From Luteimonas sp. YGD11-2 (GTDB taxonomy: Bacteria > Pseudomonadota > Gammaproteobacteria > Xanthomonadales > Xanthomonadaceae): a stretch of DNA of 64,000 bases. The stretch covers positions 1,798,001 through 1,862,000 of the forward strand of contig NZ_CP035376.1 of NCBI RefSeq assembly GCF_004118975.1. Reading direction: 5' to 3'. A program made the position numbers and the translations under genes. Position 1 is the stretch's first letter, and each line of letters opens with the position of its first letter. Positions 1 to 10,063 of the stretch are shown one piece after another. The notes beneath the pieces are model-generated. The model was not told the origin of the DNA and did no database searches. It worked only from the letters and a program-made list of their open reading frames with translations.

Positions 1-903
1 CAGCGTCAGCAACAGCGACGCGTCGAGCTTGCACTTCATGTCGGCGATCTTGGCCTGGGTCATCTGGAACGCGCCGATCGGCTGACCGAAGGCCTTGCGC
101 TCCTTGACGTACGCCAGGGTGGCCTCGTAGGCGGCGCGCGCCAGGCCGATCGCCTGCGAGGCGATGCCGATGCGGCCGGCGTCGAGCACGCTCATCGCGA
201 TCCTGAAGCCCTGGCCTTCCTGGCCCAGCACGTCCTCGGCGCGCGCCACGTAGTCCTGGAACTCGATCTCGCAGGTGGCCGAGGCGCGGATGCCGAGCTT
301 GGGCTCGGTCTTGCCGCGGTGGAAGCCGGCGCGGTCGCCATCGACGAGGAACGCGGTGATGCCGCGTGCGCCCTGCTCGGGGTCGGTCACCGCGAACAGC
401 ACGAAATACTTGGCCACCGGGCCGGAGGTGATCCAGCTCTTCTTGCCGTTGATGACATAGCTGCCGTCATCCTGCTTCACCGCGCGGCACCGCATGGCGG
501 TGGCGTCGGACCCGGACTGCGGCTCGGTCAACGCGAACGCGCCGATCTCGGCGCCTTCGGCGATGGCCCGCACGTACTGCTGCTTCTGCTCTTCGGTGCC
601 GTGGGTCAGGATGCCGTTGCAGAACAGCGAGTTGTTGACCGACATGATCGTGGAGTGCGCGGCGTCGCCGGCGGCAATCTCCACCATCGCCAGCACATAG
701 GCGATCGGGTCCATGCCGGCACCGCCATACTCCACGGGCACCTCGATGCCCATCAGGCCGTTCTCGCCCAGCAGGCGGATGTTGTCGAGCGGGAATTCGC
801 CGCTGCGATCGAAGCCCTCCGCGGACGGGGCGATCTTTTCCTGCGCGATGCGGCGCGCCACGTCCTGGATCATCAACTGCTCTTCGCTGAAACCGAACTC
901 CAC
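1..903 (-). CDS. Acyl-CoA dehydrogenase, 3' end outside window
   Basis: FAD-dependent acyl-CoA dehydrogenase, the first oxidation step of acyl-CoA (fatty acid or branched-chain amino acid) breakdown, introducing a trans double bond and passing electrons to ETF. I read 301 residues in one open frame. The N-terminal helical domain holds FSEEQ and GLMGIEVPVEYGG. The FAD-contacting strand shows ALTEPQSGSDA and the SWITSG segment. A later stretch has the AYVKERKAFGQPI and FQMTQAKIADM motifs of the C-terminal helical domain. The catalytic Glu lies beyond the window edge. GTG at 903 is chosen because a GAGG stretch sits about 9 bases upstream; another GTG lies two codons earlier. The family is certain; the chain-length specificity is not readable. 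Confidence 0.93.
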   Translation of the reverse strand, partial: MEFGFSEEQLMIQDVARRIAQEKIAPSAEGFDRSGEFPLDNIRLLGENGLMGIEVPVEYGGAGMDPIAYVLAMVEIAAGDAAHSTIMSVNNSLFCNGILTHGTEEQKQQYVRAIAEGAEIGAFALTEPQSGSDATAMRCRAVKQDDGSYVINGKKSWITSGPVAKYFVLFAVTDPEQGARGITAFLVDGDRAGFHRGKTEPKLGIRASATCEIEFQDYVARAEDVLGQEGQGFRIAMSVLDAGRIGIASQAIGLARAAYEATLAYVKERKAFGQPIGAFQMTQAKIADMKCKLDASLLLTL

Positions 904-1002
904 GCGCACACCTCGAAGCCGAACGGGAAGCGCAAATTGTACCCGCGCCCGCGGGCAAACCCCATCATCCGGCTTGACGCTCCCGGGCCGCACGCGCAGA
1001 CT

Positions 1003-1028
1003 TATCTCGATATCGCGATATAGAGATA
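1003..1028. promoter_or_regulatory. 26-bp palindromic operator upstream of the metH operon
   Basis: A 26-base inverted repeat with the perfect centre ATATCGCGATAT and arms TATCTC/GAGATA; only one position per arm fails to pair. It ends three bases before the ATG of the ArsR-type regulator at 1032, so a bound protein would block transcription start or elongation. ArsR-family repressors bind AT-rich palindromes of this kind. In Proteobacteria, SahR/SamR-type ArsR proteins control methionine and S-adenosylhomocysteine recycling genes; that this is such a site is inference from the neighbours. A TTGACG sequence at 974-979 could be a -35 box, but I see no convincing -10 partner. Confidence 0.75.
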
Positions 1029-1031
1029 TTT

Positions 1032-2009
1032 ATGGATCTGGAAAGCTGGTCGGCACGCCTCAAGATCCTCGCCGATGCCACACGTGTGCGGCTGCTGGCG
1101 CTGCTCGAAGGCGAGGAACTCACCGTGGCGGAGCTCTCGGCGATCACGCGCCTGGCGCAGCCGCGGGTCTCCACGCACCTGGCCAAGCTGAAGGAAGCCG
1201 GACTGGTGCGCGACCGCCGCGCCGGGGTTTCAGCCTATTACCGCTTCGACGACGCACCGCTCGACCCGGCCATCCGCACGCTCTGGGTCACCCTGCGCGA
1301 CGGCAGCGACGACCCGCTGCTGCGCCAGGATGCCGAGCGCGTCGCCGCGGTGCTGGCGATGCGCGCCGCCGACCAGAACTGGGCCGACTCGGTGGCCGGC
1401 GACATGGAGCGCCACTATTCGCCGGGCCGTACCTGGGAAGCACTGGCGCGTTCCGCGCTTCCACTGATGGAAACCGGCGACGTGCTCGACATCGCCTCGG
1501 GCGACGGCGTGCTGGCGGAACTGCTCGCCCCGCATGCCCGGCGCTATGTCTGCGTGGATACCAGCGCGCGGGTGGTCAGCGCCGCCGCCGAACGCCTCAA
1601 GCGCTACCGCAACGTCGAGGTGCGCGAAGGCGACATGCACGCGCTCGCCTTCGACGAAGGCGGCTTCGACCTGGTGGTGCTGATGCATGCATTGACCTAT
1701 GCCGACCGCCCCGCGCAGGCGGTGGCGGAAGCCGCACGCGTACTGCGTCCGGGTGGCCGGCTGCTGTTGACCACTCTTGCCCGCCACGAGCACCGCAGCG
1801 CGGTCGAGGCCTACGGCCACGTCAACCTGGGTTTCAATGAGCGCGAGCTGCGCCGGTTCGTGGACAGGGCCGGGCTGTCGCTGCAGAGCCTCAACACGGT
1901 GACCCGCGAGAAGCGGCCGCCGCATTTCGAGGTCATCTCGCTGATCGCGCTCAAACCCGCGGCCGCGGCACACGTGCCGGCGCGGGCACGCACCGGAACG
2001 CCGGCGTGA
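1032..2009 (+). CDS. ArsR-family regulator fused to a SAM-dependent methyltransferase
   Basis: A two-domain protein of 325 residues. Residues about 10-95 form an ArsR-type winged helix ([13 protein letters not shown], then the recognition segment [15 protein letters not shown]). Residues about 145-300 form a class I methyltransferase with motif [14 protein letters not shown] near 151, an acidic residue after strand 2 (CVDTS) and a later [14 protein letters not shown] strand. It heads the metH genes, overlaps metH-N by GTGA, and follows a palindrome. The likely role is a repressor that senses SAM or S-adenosylhomocysteine through the fused domain and adjusts methionine synthase. Known: ArsR-methyltransferase fusions beside metH recur in this order. 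Inferred: effector and target. No metal-binding Cys pair of classical ArsR sensors is visible. Confidence 0.85.
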   Translation: MDLESWSARLKILADATRVRLLALLEGEELTVAELSAITRLAQPRVSTHLAKLKEAGLVRDRRAGVSAYYRFDDAPLDPAIRTLWVTLRDGSDDPLLRQDAERVAAVLAMRAADQNWADSVAGDMERHYSPGRTWEALARSALPLMETGDVLDIASGDGVLAELLAPHARRYVCVDTSARVVSAAAERLKRYRNVEVREGDMHALAFDEGGFDLVVLMHALTYADRPAQAVAEAARVLRPGGRLLLTTLARHEHRSAVEAYGHVNLGFNERELRRFVDRAGLSLQSLNTVTREKRPPHFEVISLIALKPAAAAHVPARARTGTPA

Positions 2010-3081
2010 GCCGACCCGTTGCCGGTGGTCAACCCTGGCTGCAGCCGCAGCGGGTGCAGGCGCTGGAGGATGCGCTGTCGCGGCGCATCCTGGTCATCGA
2101 CGGCGCGATGGGTACGCTGATCCAGCAGCATGGGCTGGCCGAAGCGGATTACCGCGGCGAGCGCTTCGTCGACGGCTTCGATGCCGAAGCCCCCGGCGAG
2201 CGCGCCGCGCACGAGCTCCGTGGCAACAACGACCTGCTCAACCTGACCCGCCCCGGCGTCATCGCCGACATCCATCGCGCCTACCTGGACGCGGGCGCCG
2301 ACCTCGTCGAGACCAACACGTTCAATTCCACGTCGCTCAGCCAGGCCGACTACGGCCTGCAGCACCTCGCACGCGAGCTCAACCGCGAGGGCGCGCGCAT
2401 CGCCCGCGCCGCCTGCGAGGCTGCCGAAGCCGTCACCCCGGGGCACCCGCGTTTCGTGGTCGGGGTGATCGGCCCGACCAGCCGCACCGCATCGATCAGC
2501 CCCGACGTCAACGACCCCGGCTTCCGCAACACCTCGTTCGACGAACTGCGCAAGGCCTACGGCGATGCCACGCTCGGCCTGGTCGAGGGCGGCGCGGACG
2601 TGGTGATGGTGGAGACGGTGTTCGACACCCTCAATGCCAAGGCCGCGCTGTACGCGATCGAGGAAGTCTTCGACGAGCTCGGCGGACGCCTGCCGGTGAT
2701 GGTCTCGGGCACGATCACCGATGCCTCGGGCCGCACCCTCTCCGGGCAGACGGCCGAGGCCTTCCATGTCTCGCTGATGCACGCGCGACCGCTGTCGATC
2801 GGCCTCAACTGCGCGCTCGGCGCGCGCGAACTGCGTCCGCATGTCGAGACCCTTGCGCGAATTGCGCAGTGCCACGTCAGCGCGCACCCCAACGCCGGCC
2901 TGCCGAACGCATTCGGCGGCTACGACGAGACGCCGGAGGAGATGGCCACGATGCTGAAGGAGTTCGCCACCGCGGGCCTGGTCAATCTCGTCGGCGGCTG
3001 CTGCGGCACCACGCCCGCGCATATCGCCGCGATCGCGGAAGCCGTCCGTGGCGTGACACCCCGCCGCCCGGGTGCGCTGGC

Positions 3082-3085
<4 letters not shown>
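2006..3085 (+). CDS. metH: Methionine synthase, homocysteine-binding subunit (split MetH, N-terminal part)
   Basis: The homocysteine S-methyltransferase module of B12-dependent methionine synthase, 359 residues. It activates homocysteine thiolate on zinc for methylation by methylcobalamin. Visible features are [10 protein letters not shown] at the N-terminus, the first zinc ligand in GLNCALG (Cys269) and the paired ligands in [10 protein letters not shown] (Cys332, Cys333). The start is GTG at 2006, overlapping the regulator stop as GTGA. The frame ends cleanly at 3085, where the next gene begins with another GTGA overlap. In most bacteria this module is the first third of one long MetH; here it is a separate polypeptide with both reading frames intact, so this is a genuine split rather than a frameshift. 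Confidence 0.95.
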
Positions 3086-5769
<2,684 letters not shown>

Positions 5770-5776
5770 CGCGCGA

Positions 5777-6439
5777 TCACCACACCAGGTCGTCGGGCAC
5801 CTGGTATTTCGGATCGGCGTAGGGATCGTCGCCGGCCGGCGCGTCGGGATCCACCCGCAGCGCCACCGACGGCGCGAACACCGCCTCGGCCTCGGCCAGC
5901 ACCGCCGCGGTCACCAGCAGGTAGCGGCCGTTGAGCTGGGCCACGCCGAGCTCGCCCGCATTGAGCGCCTGCAACTGGTCGGCGGTCACGTAGATGCGCT
6001 TGATCTTGCCGCCGTACTCGAAATGCCGGGCGATCTCGGCGTCCTCGCGGTTGAGCGCCTTGCCGTCGAGCAGGGTGGCCAGCCGCGCACGCGCCTCTCG
6101 GCGCAGGCGCGCCTCCTCCTGCTTCTGCTTCTCGGCGGCGATGCGCTCGTCCTTCTCCTTCTGCGCGCGGATGGCATACGCCTTGGCAAGGTCGATGTCC
6201 TCGCGCGTCGCCGGCCTGCCGCGCCCCCGCCCACGCGCGTCGCCCCGCGCCGGTGGCTTGCCTGACGACGGCTTTCCCGCTGGCGGCTTGCCGTCGGCGC
6301 GACGCTGCCCATGGCGCACAGGGTCGCCCTTCGCGGACGCGGGATTGCCGGCCGTGCCGGGCTTGCGCACGGGCTTGCGCTCCGGCGTGGGGGCCTTGAA
6401 GCCAAGGCCCAGGAGCTGGTCGCGCAGGGTATCGCTCAT
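5777..6439 (-). CDS. DUF2058 (YaiL-like) protein
   Basis: A 220-residue basic protein beginning MSDTLRDQLLGLGF, the typical opening of DUF2058 proteins such as E. coli YaiL, which has been reported as nucleoid/polysome associated. After the short N-terminal motif comes a low-complexity Lys/Pro/Gly/Arg linker (residues about 15-65), a charged helix (ERIAAEKQKQEEARLRREARARL) and a conserved C-terminal domain with HFEYGGKIKRIYVT. The linker resembles an RNA- or DNA-contacting tail. It runs convergent with metH, the two stops being only 7 bases apart. The start is ATG 6439; an upstream in-frame extension covers the slyX end and is unlikely to be used. Biochemical role unknown. Confidence 0.85.
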   Translation of the reverse strand: MSDTLRDQLLGLGFKAPTPERKPVRKPGTAGNPASAKGDPVRHGQRRADGKPPAGKPSSGKPPARGDARGRGRGRPATREDIDLAKAYAIRAQKEKDERIAAEKQKQEEARLRREARARLATLLDGKALNREDAEIARHFEYGGKIKRIYVTADQLQALNAGELGVAQLNGRYLLVTAAVLAEAEAVFAPSVALRVDPDAPAGDDPYADPKYQVPDDLVW

Positions 6440-6458
6440 CGTCGTGCCGTGGTTCCAG

Positions 6459-6671
6459 TCAGTAATGCGGCGGCGGCGGTTCGTCCGCCGGGTCGGCGAA
6501 GAACCCGCCACGCGCCTGCTTGAGTTCATCGAGGCTGCGTCGCAGCAGCTCCGCGTGCTGCGCGGACTGCAGGCGCAGCCCGGCGAGTGCGTCGCTCATC
6601 TCGTTGAGCGCGTGCTCCTGGAACGCGACCCGCGTTTCCAGTTCCACCACGCGCTGTTCCAGCTCATCCAT
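6459..6671 (-). CDS. slyX: SlyX family protein
   Basis: A 70-residue helical protein (MDELEQRVVELETRVAFQEH) with heptad-spaced Leu/Val typical of a short coiled coil, ending in a Pro-rich PADEPPPPHY tail that matches the SlyX C-terminus. SlyX is commonly found next to FKBP-type prolyl isomerases (slyD and fkpA regions), as here, but its function is unsettled. ATG 6671 is the natural start; the long in-frame upstream extension runs into the FKBP gene and has no family match. It stops 19 bases before the DUF2058 start, so the two are likely co-transcribed. Confidence 0.88.
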   Translation of the reverse strand: MDELEQRVVELETRVAFQEHALNEMSDALAGLRLQSAQHAELLRRSLDELKQARGGFFADPADEPPPPHY

Positions 6672-6748
6672 CGTGTTCCCGTTCCGTTCCACGCCCGGCG
6701 TTTGCCGGCCGGCGCCACCGCGTGGGCGCGCCAGCCGGAACCGCGTGC

Positions 6749-7516
6749 CTACTGTGCGCTGGCCGGCAGCACTTCGATCAGCTCGACCTCGAACTGCAGC
6801 GCGGCATTCGGCGGGATCGGGCCAGCGCCCTGCTCGCCATAACCCAGGCTGCTGGGGATCCACAGGCGGTGCTTCGCACCCTGCTGCATCAGCTGCAGGC
6901 CTTCCTGCCAGCCCGGGATGATCTCGGCCAGTGCGAATTCCACCGGCTCGCCACGCTGGATCGAGCTGTCGAACACGGTGCCGTCGAGCAGCTTGCCCTC
7001 GTAGTGCACGCGCACGCGGTCGCTGGTGGTCGGGGTCGGGCCGGTGCCGGGCGTCAGCACCTCGTACTGCAGGCCCGACGCCGTCGTCTGCACGCTCTCC
7101 CTGGCGGCGTTCTCGTCGAGGATCTTCTTCTCGTCGTCGAGGCGGGTCTGCGCCTCGGCGGCCTGCTTCGCCTGCATGCGCGTGGCGAGGCCCTGCATCA
7201 CCTGCATGACCTGCTCGTCGTTGAGCCTGGGTTCGTTGCCGGCAAGGTTGTCGCGGATGCCACGCACCATCGCGTCGAGGTCGACCTCGTCCTCGAGCGG
7301 CTTGATCGAGTTGCCCAGGTCCAGGCCGATCGCATAGCCGACCTGCTCGCGGTTGCTCTTGAGCCCCGGCACCTGCACGGCGGGCGCATCGGCGCCAGCG
7401 GCCGTCGCGGCGCCGGTCGAGCCCTCGCCGTCCTCGATCTTCTTGCAGGCCGACAGCCCGAGGGTGGTGGCCAGCGCGAGCGCGGAGATGGTCAGGGCGC
7501 TGCGGGAAATCTTCAT
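6749..7516 (-). CDS. FKBP-type peptidyl-prolyl isomerase, lipoprotein (Mip/FkpA type)
   Basis: A 255-residue prolyl cis-trans isomerase of the Mip/FkpA architecture, catalysing proline isomerisation in envelope proteins. It has a lipoprotein signal with lipobox LSAC (Cys24), an Ala/Gly-rich linker, an N-terminal helical dimerisation domain (residues about 55-135, with VGYAIGLDLGNSIKP) and a C-terminal FKBP domain with VRVHYEGKLLDGTVFDSS, IIPGWQEGLQLM and LGYGEQGAGPIPPNA. The residue after the Cys is Lys, which predicts outer-membrane sorting. Start ATG 7516 has an AGGAGTT ribosome site. It lies 70 bases downstream of a related FKBP gene on the same strand, presumably one transcript. Confidence 0.92.
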   Translation of the reverse strand: MKISRSALTISALALATTLGLSACKKIEDGEGSTGAATAAGADAPAVQVPGLKSNREQVGYAIGLDLGNSIKPLEDEVDLDAMVRGIRDNLAGNEPRLNDEQVMQVMQGLATRMQAKQAAEAQTRLDDEKKILDENAARESVQTTASGLQYEVLTPGTGPTPTTSDRVRVHYEGKLLDGTVFDSSIQRGEPVEFALAEIIPGWQEGLQLMQQGAKHRLWIPSSLGYGEQGAGPIPPNAALQFEVELIEVLPASAQ

Positions 7517-7586
7517 GGGGAACTCCTGGAAGGAAAGGTTGCGGGCGGCGCGGACAGCGCGCCGGCCATTTGGAGCGCGAACGCGA

Positions 7587-8531
7587 TCAGAGGATGTCGA
7601 GCAGTTCGACGTCGAACACCAGGGTGGCCTCCGGCGGAATGCCTTCGGTGCCCTTGGCGCCATAGCCGAGGCGCGCGGGAATCCAGAAGCGGTACTTGCT
7701 GCCGATCGGCATCAGCGCCACGCCCTCGGTCCAGCCGGGGATGACCTGGCCCAGCCCGAAGTCGGCCGGGCGGCCGCGCTCGTAGGAACTGTCGAAGACC
7801 GTGCCATCGAGCAGCTTGCCCTCGTAGTGCACGCGCACGCGATCGCTGGCCACCGGGCGGCGGCCCGAGCCCTGGCGGACCACGCGGTACTGCAGGCCCG
7901 ACGGCGTGACCTGCACGCCGGTCTCGTTGCGGTTGCCGGCCAGGAACGTTTCGCCCTCGGTGCGGTTGCGCTCACCGGCCTGCGCCTGCTGCGCTTCCAT
8001 GTCTTTGCGCACGCGGTCGGAGAACGATTGCCGCAGCGCATCGGCCTGCGCGTCGTCCATCAGCAGCGGACCGCCCTCGACGCGTGCACGCAGGCCCTGC
8101 ACCAGCACCGCGAGCTCGAGCTCACCCTGGATCGGCTGCAGCGAACGGCCGATATCGCTGCCGACCATCAGTCCGACCTTCTCGCGGTCGACCTCCTGCG
8201 GCGCCGCGCCGGGCGGCATGCCGGGCGGGGTCTGGCCGTTGCGCAGGGCGATGCGCTGCATCAGCGCCTGCGCCGTCTGCGCCACGTCCTGTTCCGACAG
8301 CAGCGGCTCGCCGCCCTCGAAGGCGTTGCGGATGCCGCGCTCCAGCGCCGCGTAGTCGATGTCCGGCCCGACCGGCGCGATCGACTGGCCCACGTCCATG
8401 CCGACCATGTAGCTGATCTGGGCGCGCTCGCCCTGCAACGGCTGCCCCTGCGCCAGGACCGTGGCCGGAACCGCGACCGCGCACATCGCGGCCAGACAGA
8501 GCGCGGCCGCACCGCGCATCGCTTTCTTCAT
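7587..8531 (-). CDS. FKBP-type peptidyl-prolyl isomerase with duplicated N-terminal domain
   Basis: 314 residues with a Sec signal ending VLAQ (about residue 28), no lipobox, and a C-terminal FKBP domain (VRVHYEGKLLDGTVFDSSYERG, VIPGWTEGVALM, LGYGAKGTEGIPP). The region between contains two copies of the helical FKBP_N-like motif: one around residues 38-95 (ISYMVGMDVGQSIAP) and one around residues 118-180 (VGLMVGSDIGRSLQP). The usual Mip/FkpA protein has one copy and about 230-260 residues, so this one is enlarged by internal duplication. A periplasmic chaperone/isomerase role is likely. It precedes the lipoprotein FKBP at 6749-7516. ATG 8531 is chosen because the signal peptide starts there (MKKAMRG) with GGAG upstream. 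Confidence 0.9.
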   Translation of the reverse strand: MKKAMRGAAALCLAAMCAVAVPATVLAQGQPLQGERAQISYMVGMDVGQSIAPVGPDIDYAALERGIRNAFEGGEPLLSEQDVAQTAQALMQRIALRNGQTPPGMPPGAAPQEVDREKVGLMVGSDIGRSLQPIQGELELAVLVQGLRARVEGGPLLMDDAQADALRQSFSDRVRKDMEAQQAQAGERNRTEGETFLAGNRNETGVQVTPSGLQYRVVRQGSGRRPVASDRVRVHYEGKLLDGTVFDSSYERGRPADFGLGQVIPGWTEGVALMPIGSKYRFWIPARLGYGAKGTEGIPPEATLVFDVELLDIL

Positions 8532-8840
8532 TGGGACAACTCCATATGGATGACGCGGACGCGCGCCCGGATACCTGGCCATGCGCTTCCGCCCTGCCCG
8601 CGGCGCCCCGGGGGCGCTGTCGGATATCGGGCGGAGACGATGCAGCGGGCTATTGTCAGGGCAGCACGCCACGCGGGCAATCGCGCCACCGCGCGCCCTC
8701 CCGGCACGTCGAAACCGCGCCACGGTGATGGGCGGGCGATGAACCGCCGATGTCCTGCCCCGCGGGCACGATGCCTTCACGTTTTTTTTTCGACCATGCA
8801 CTGCCGACCCGGCGCCCCCGCCCCGCCCACCAGGAGCAGC
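8532..8840. other. Divergent intergenic region without a recognisable gene
   Basis: A 309-base spacer between the leftward FKBP genes and the rightward short-chain dehydrogenase. It must hold the promoters of both. I find no clear -35/-10 pair. It contains a GC-rich self-complementary stretch near 8608-8622 and a run of nine T at 8782-8790 that is not preceded by a stable rightward hairpin. No open frame in it has family-like sequence. Confidence 0.5.
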
Positions 8841-9887
8841 ATGGCCCTCTTCCGACGTTCCAGCGAAATCCCCGTCCATTTCCACGGCAAGGTGGTGATG
8901 ATCACCGGCGGCACCGCCGGCGTCGGCCGCGCCACCGCGATCCGCTTCGCGCGCCGCGGCGCCCGGGTCGGCCTGATCGCCCGTGACCCGGCGGGGCTGG
9001 ACGAAACCCGCCAGGAACTCGAAGCACTGGGGGCCGAGGTCGCCACCTTCGCCGTGGACGTGTCCGATGCCGACGCCGTGCGCGCCGCCGCCGACGACTG
9101 CGAAACCCGGCTTGGCCCGATCGATGTCTGGGTCAACAACGCGATGGCCACGGTGTTCTCGCCGGTCGATGCGATGGACGCCGCCGAGATCCGCCGCGTC
9201 ACCGAGGTGACCTACCTGGGCTATGTGCACGGCACGCTGGCCGCGCTGGCGCATATGCGCCCGCGCAACCGCGGGGTGATCGTGCAGGTCGGCTCGTCGC
9301 TGGCCTTCCGCGGCATTCCGCTGCAGGCGGCCTATTGCGGCGCCAAGCACGCGATCCGCGGATTCACCGACTCGCTGCGCACCGAACTGCTGCATGCACG
9401 CAGCGGCGTGCAGCTCACCGCCGTGCATCTGCCGGCAATCAACACGCCGCAGTTCGACTGGGCGCGCAGCCATGACCGGGGCGCGCCGCGCCCGGTCGCG
9501 CCGGTGTTCTCGCCCGACGAGGCCGCGAAGGCGATCCTGCACGCGGCAGCCCACCCGGTGCGCGAGTACTGGCTGGGCGCCACCACCCCGGCGACGATCC
9601 TTGCCAACATGGTTGCGCCGGGACGCATGGACCGCTATCTGGCCAGCAAGGCGGTGGAAGGCCAGCGGCGCGGAGAGGGCAAGGCCGCCCGCGCAGGCGA
9701 CAACCTGTTCGAACCGGTGGCCGGGCGCCACCGCACCTACGGCGCGTTCGGGCACGAGGTCAAGCGCGCGCCGGTGATGATGTCGGCGCAGACCGCACGC
9801 AGCGGTGCGGTGATCGCCGCCTGCACCCTGGCGGCGGCGGCCGGGCTGGCGCTCGGCCTGCGCCTCGCCGGCCGTTCGGGTCGCTGA
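8841..9887 (+). CDS. Short-chain dehydrogenase/reductase with C-terminal membrane segment
   Basis: An NAD(P)-dependent oxidoreductase of the SDR family, 348 residues. The cofactor motif TGGTAGVG lies at residues 22-29, VNNAMA replaces the usual NNAG, and the catalytic set is VGSS near 151 with YCGAK (Tyr about 165, Lys about 169). The classical SDR fold ends near residue 250. An extension of about 100 residues follows and ends in a hydrophobic Ala/Leu helix (SGAVIAACTLAAAAGLALGL), suggesting anchoring to the inner membrane. Start ATG 8841 has an AGGAG ribosome site. Substrate unknown; the next gene is a GH15 glycosidase. Confidence 0.88.
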   Translation: MALFRRSSEIPVHFHGKVVMITGGTAGVGRATAIRFARRGARVGLIARDPAGLDETRQELEALGAEVATFAVDVSDADAVRAAADDCETRLGPIDVWVNNAMATVFSPVDAMDAAEIRRVTEVTYLGYVHGTLAALAHMRPRNRGVIVQVGSSLAFRGIPLQAAYCGAKHAIRGFTDSLRTELLHARSGVQLTAVHLPAINTPQFDWARSHDRGAPRPVAPVFSPDEAAKAILHAAAHPVREYWLGATTPATILANMVAPGRMDRYLASKAVEGQRRGEGKAARAGDNLFEPVAGRHRTYGAFGHEVKRAPVMMSAQTARSGAVIAACTLAAAAGLALGLRLAGRSGR

Positions 9888-9889
9888 CG

Positions 9890-10063
9890 GTGCGCCCGCT
9901 CGCGCGTCCCGCTCCGGCGCCGGTGCGCCGCATCCAGCCGAACGCGCGCCTGCTCGCAGCGCTCGACGGTCTGCCACGCAGCGCGGCCACCCGTGACATC
10001 CGCAGGCTGCGCGGCCTTTCGGACGTGCTGGTGGCCGTGGTTGCGCGGGGCAGGCCCGCATGA
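9890..10063 (+). CDS. Small hypothetical protein linking SDR and GH15 genes
   Basis: A 57-codon frame starting GTG two bases after the SDR stop and ending in an ATGA overlap with the GH15 start at 10060. The product is Arg/Ala/Pro-rich (VRPLARPAPAPVRRIQPN at the start, then LAALDGLPRSAATRD). Third codon positions are GC-rich as in real genes here, and the coupled placement argues for translation, but there is no recognisable domain and no clear ribosome site. It may only serve to couple translation of the two neighbours. Confidence 0.4.
   Translation: MRPLARPAPAPVRRIQPNARLLAALDGLPRSAATRDIRRLRGLSDVLVAVVARGRPA

Noticed and set aside
904..1031. Cobalamin or SAM riboswitch upstream of the metH operon
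   Set aside because: The leader before the regulator is far too short and has no B12-box or SAM-box pattern; a protein operator is present instead.
8782..8790. Run of nine T as part of an intrinsic terminator
   Set aside because: No stable hairpin immediately precedes it on the plus strand and no gene ends there; it is just a homopolymer in a divergent spacer.
7587..10061. An 824-codon minus-strand frame that would fuse the FKBP to sequence opposite the SDR gene
   Set aside because: Only the last 314 codons (from the signal peptide at 8531) are protein-like; the rest is antisense to the SDR.
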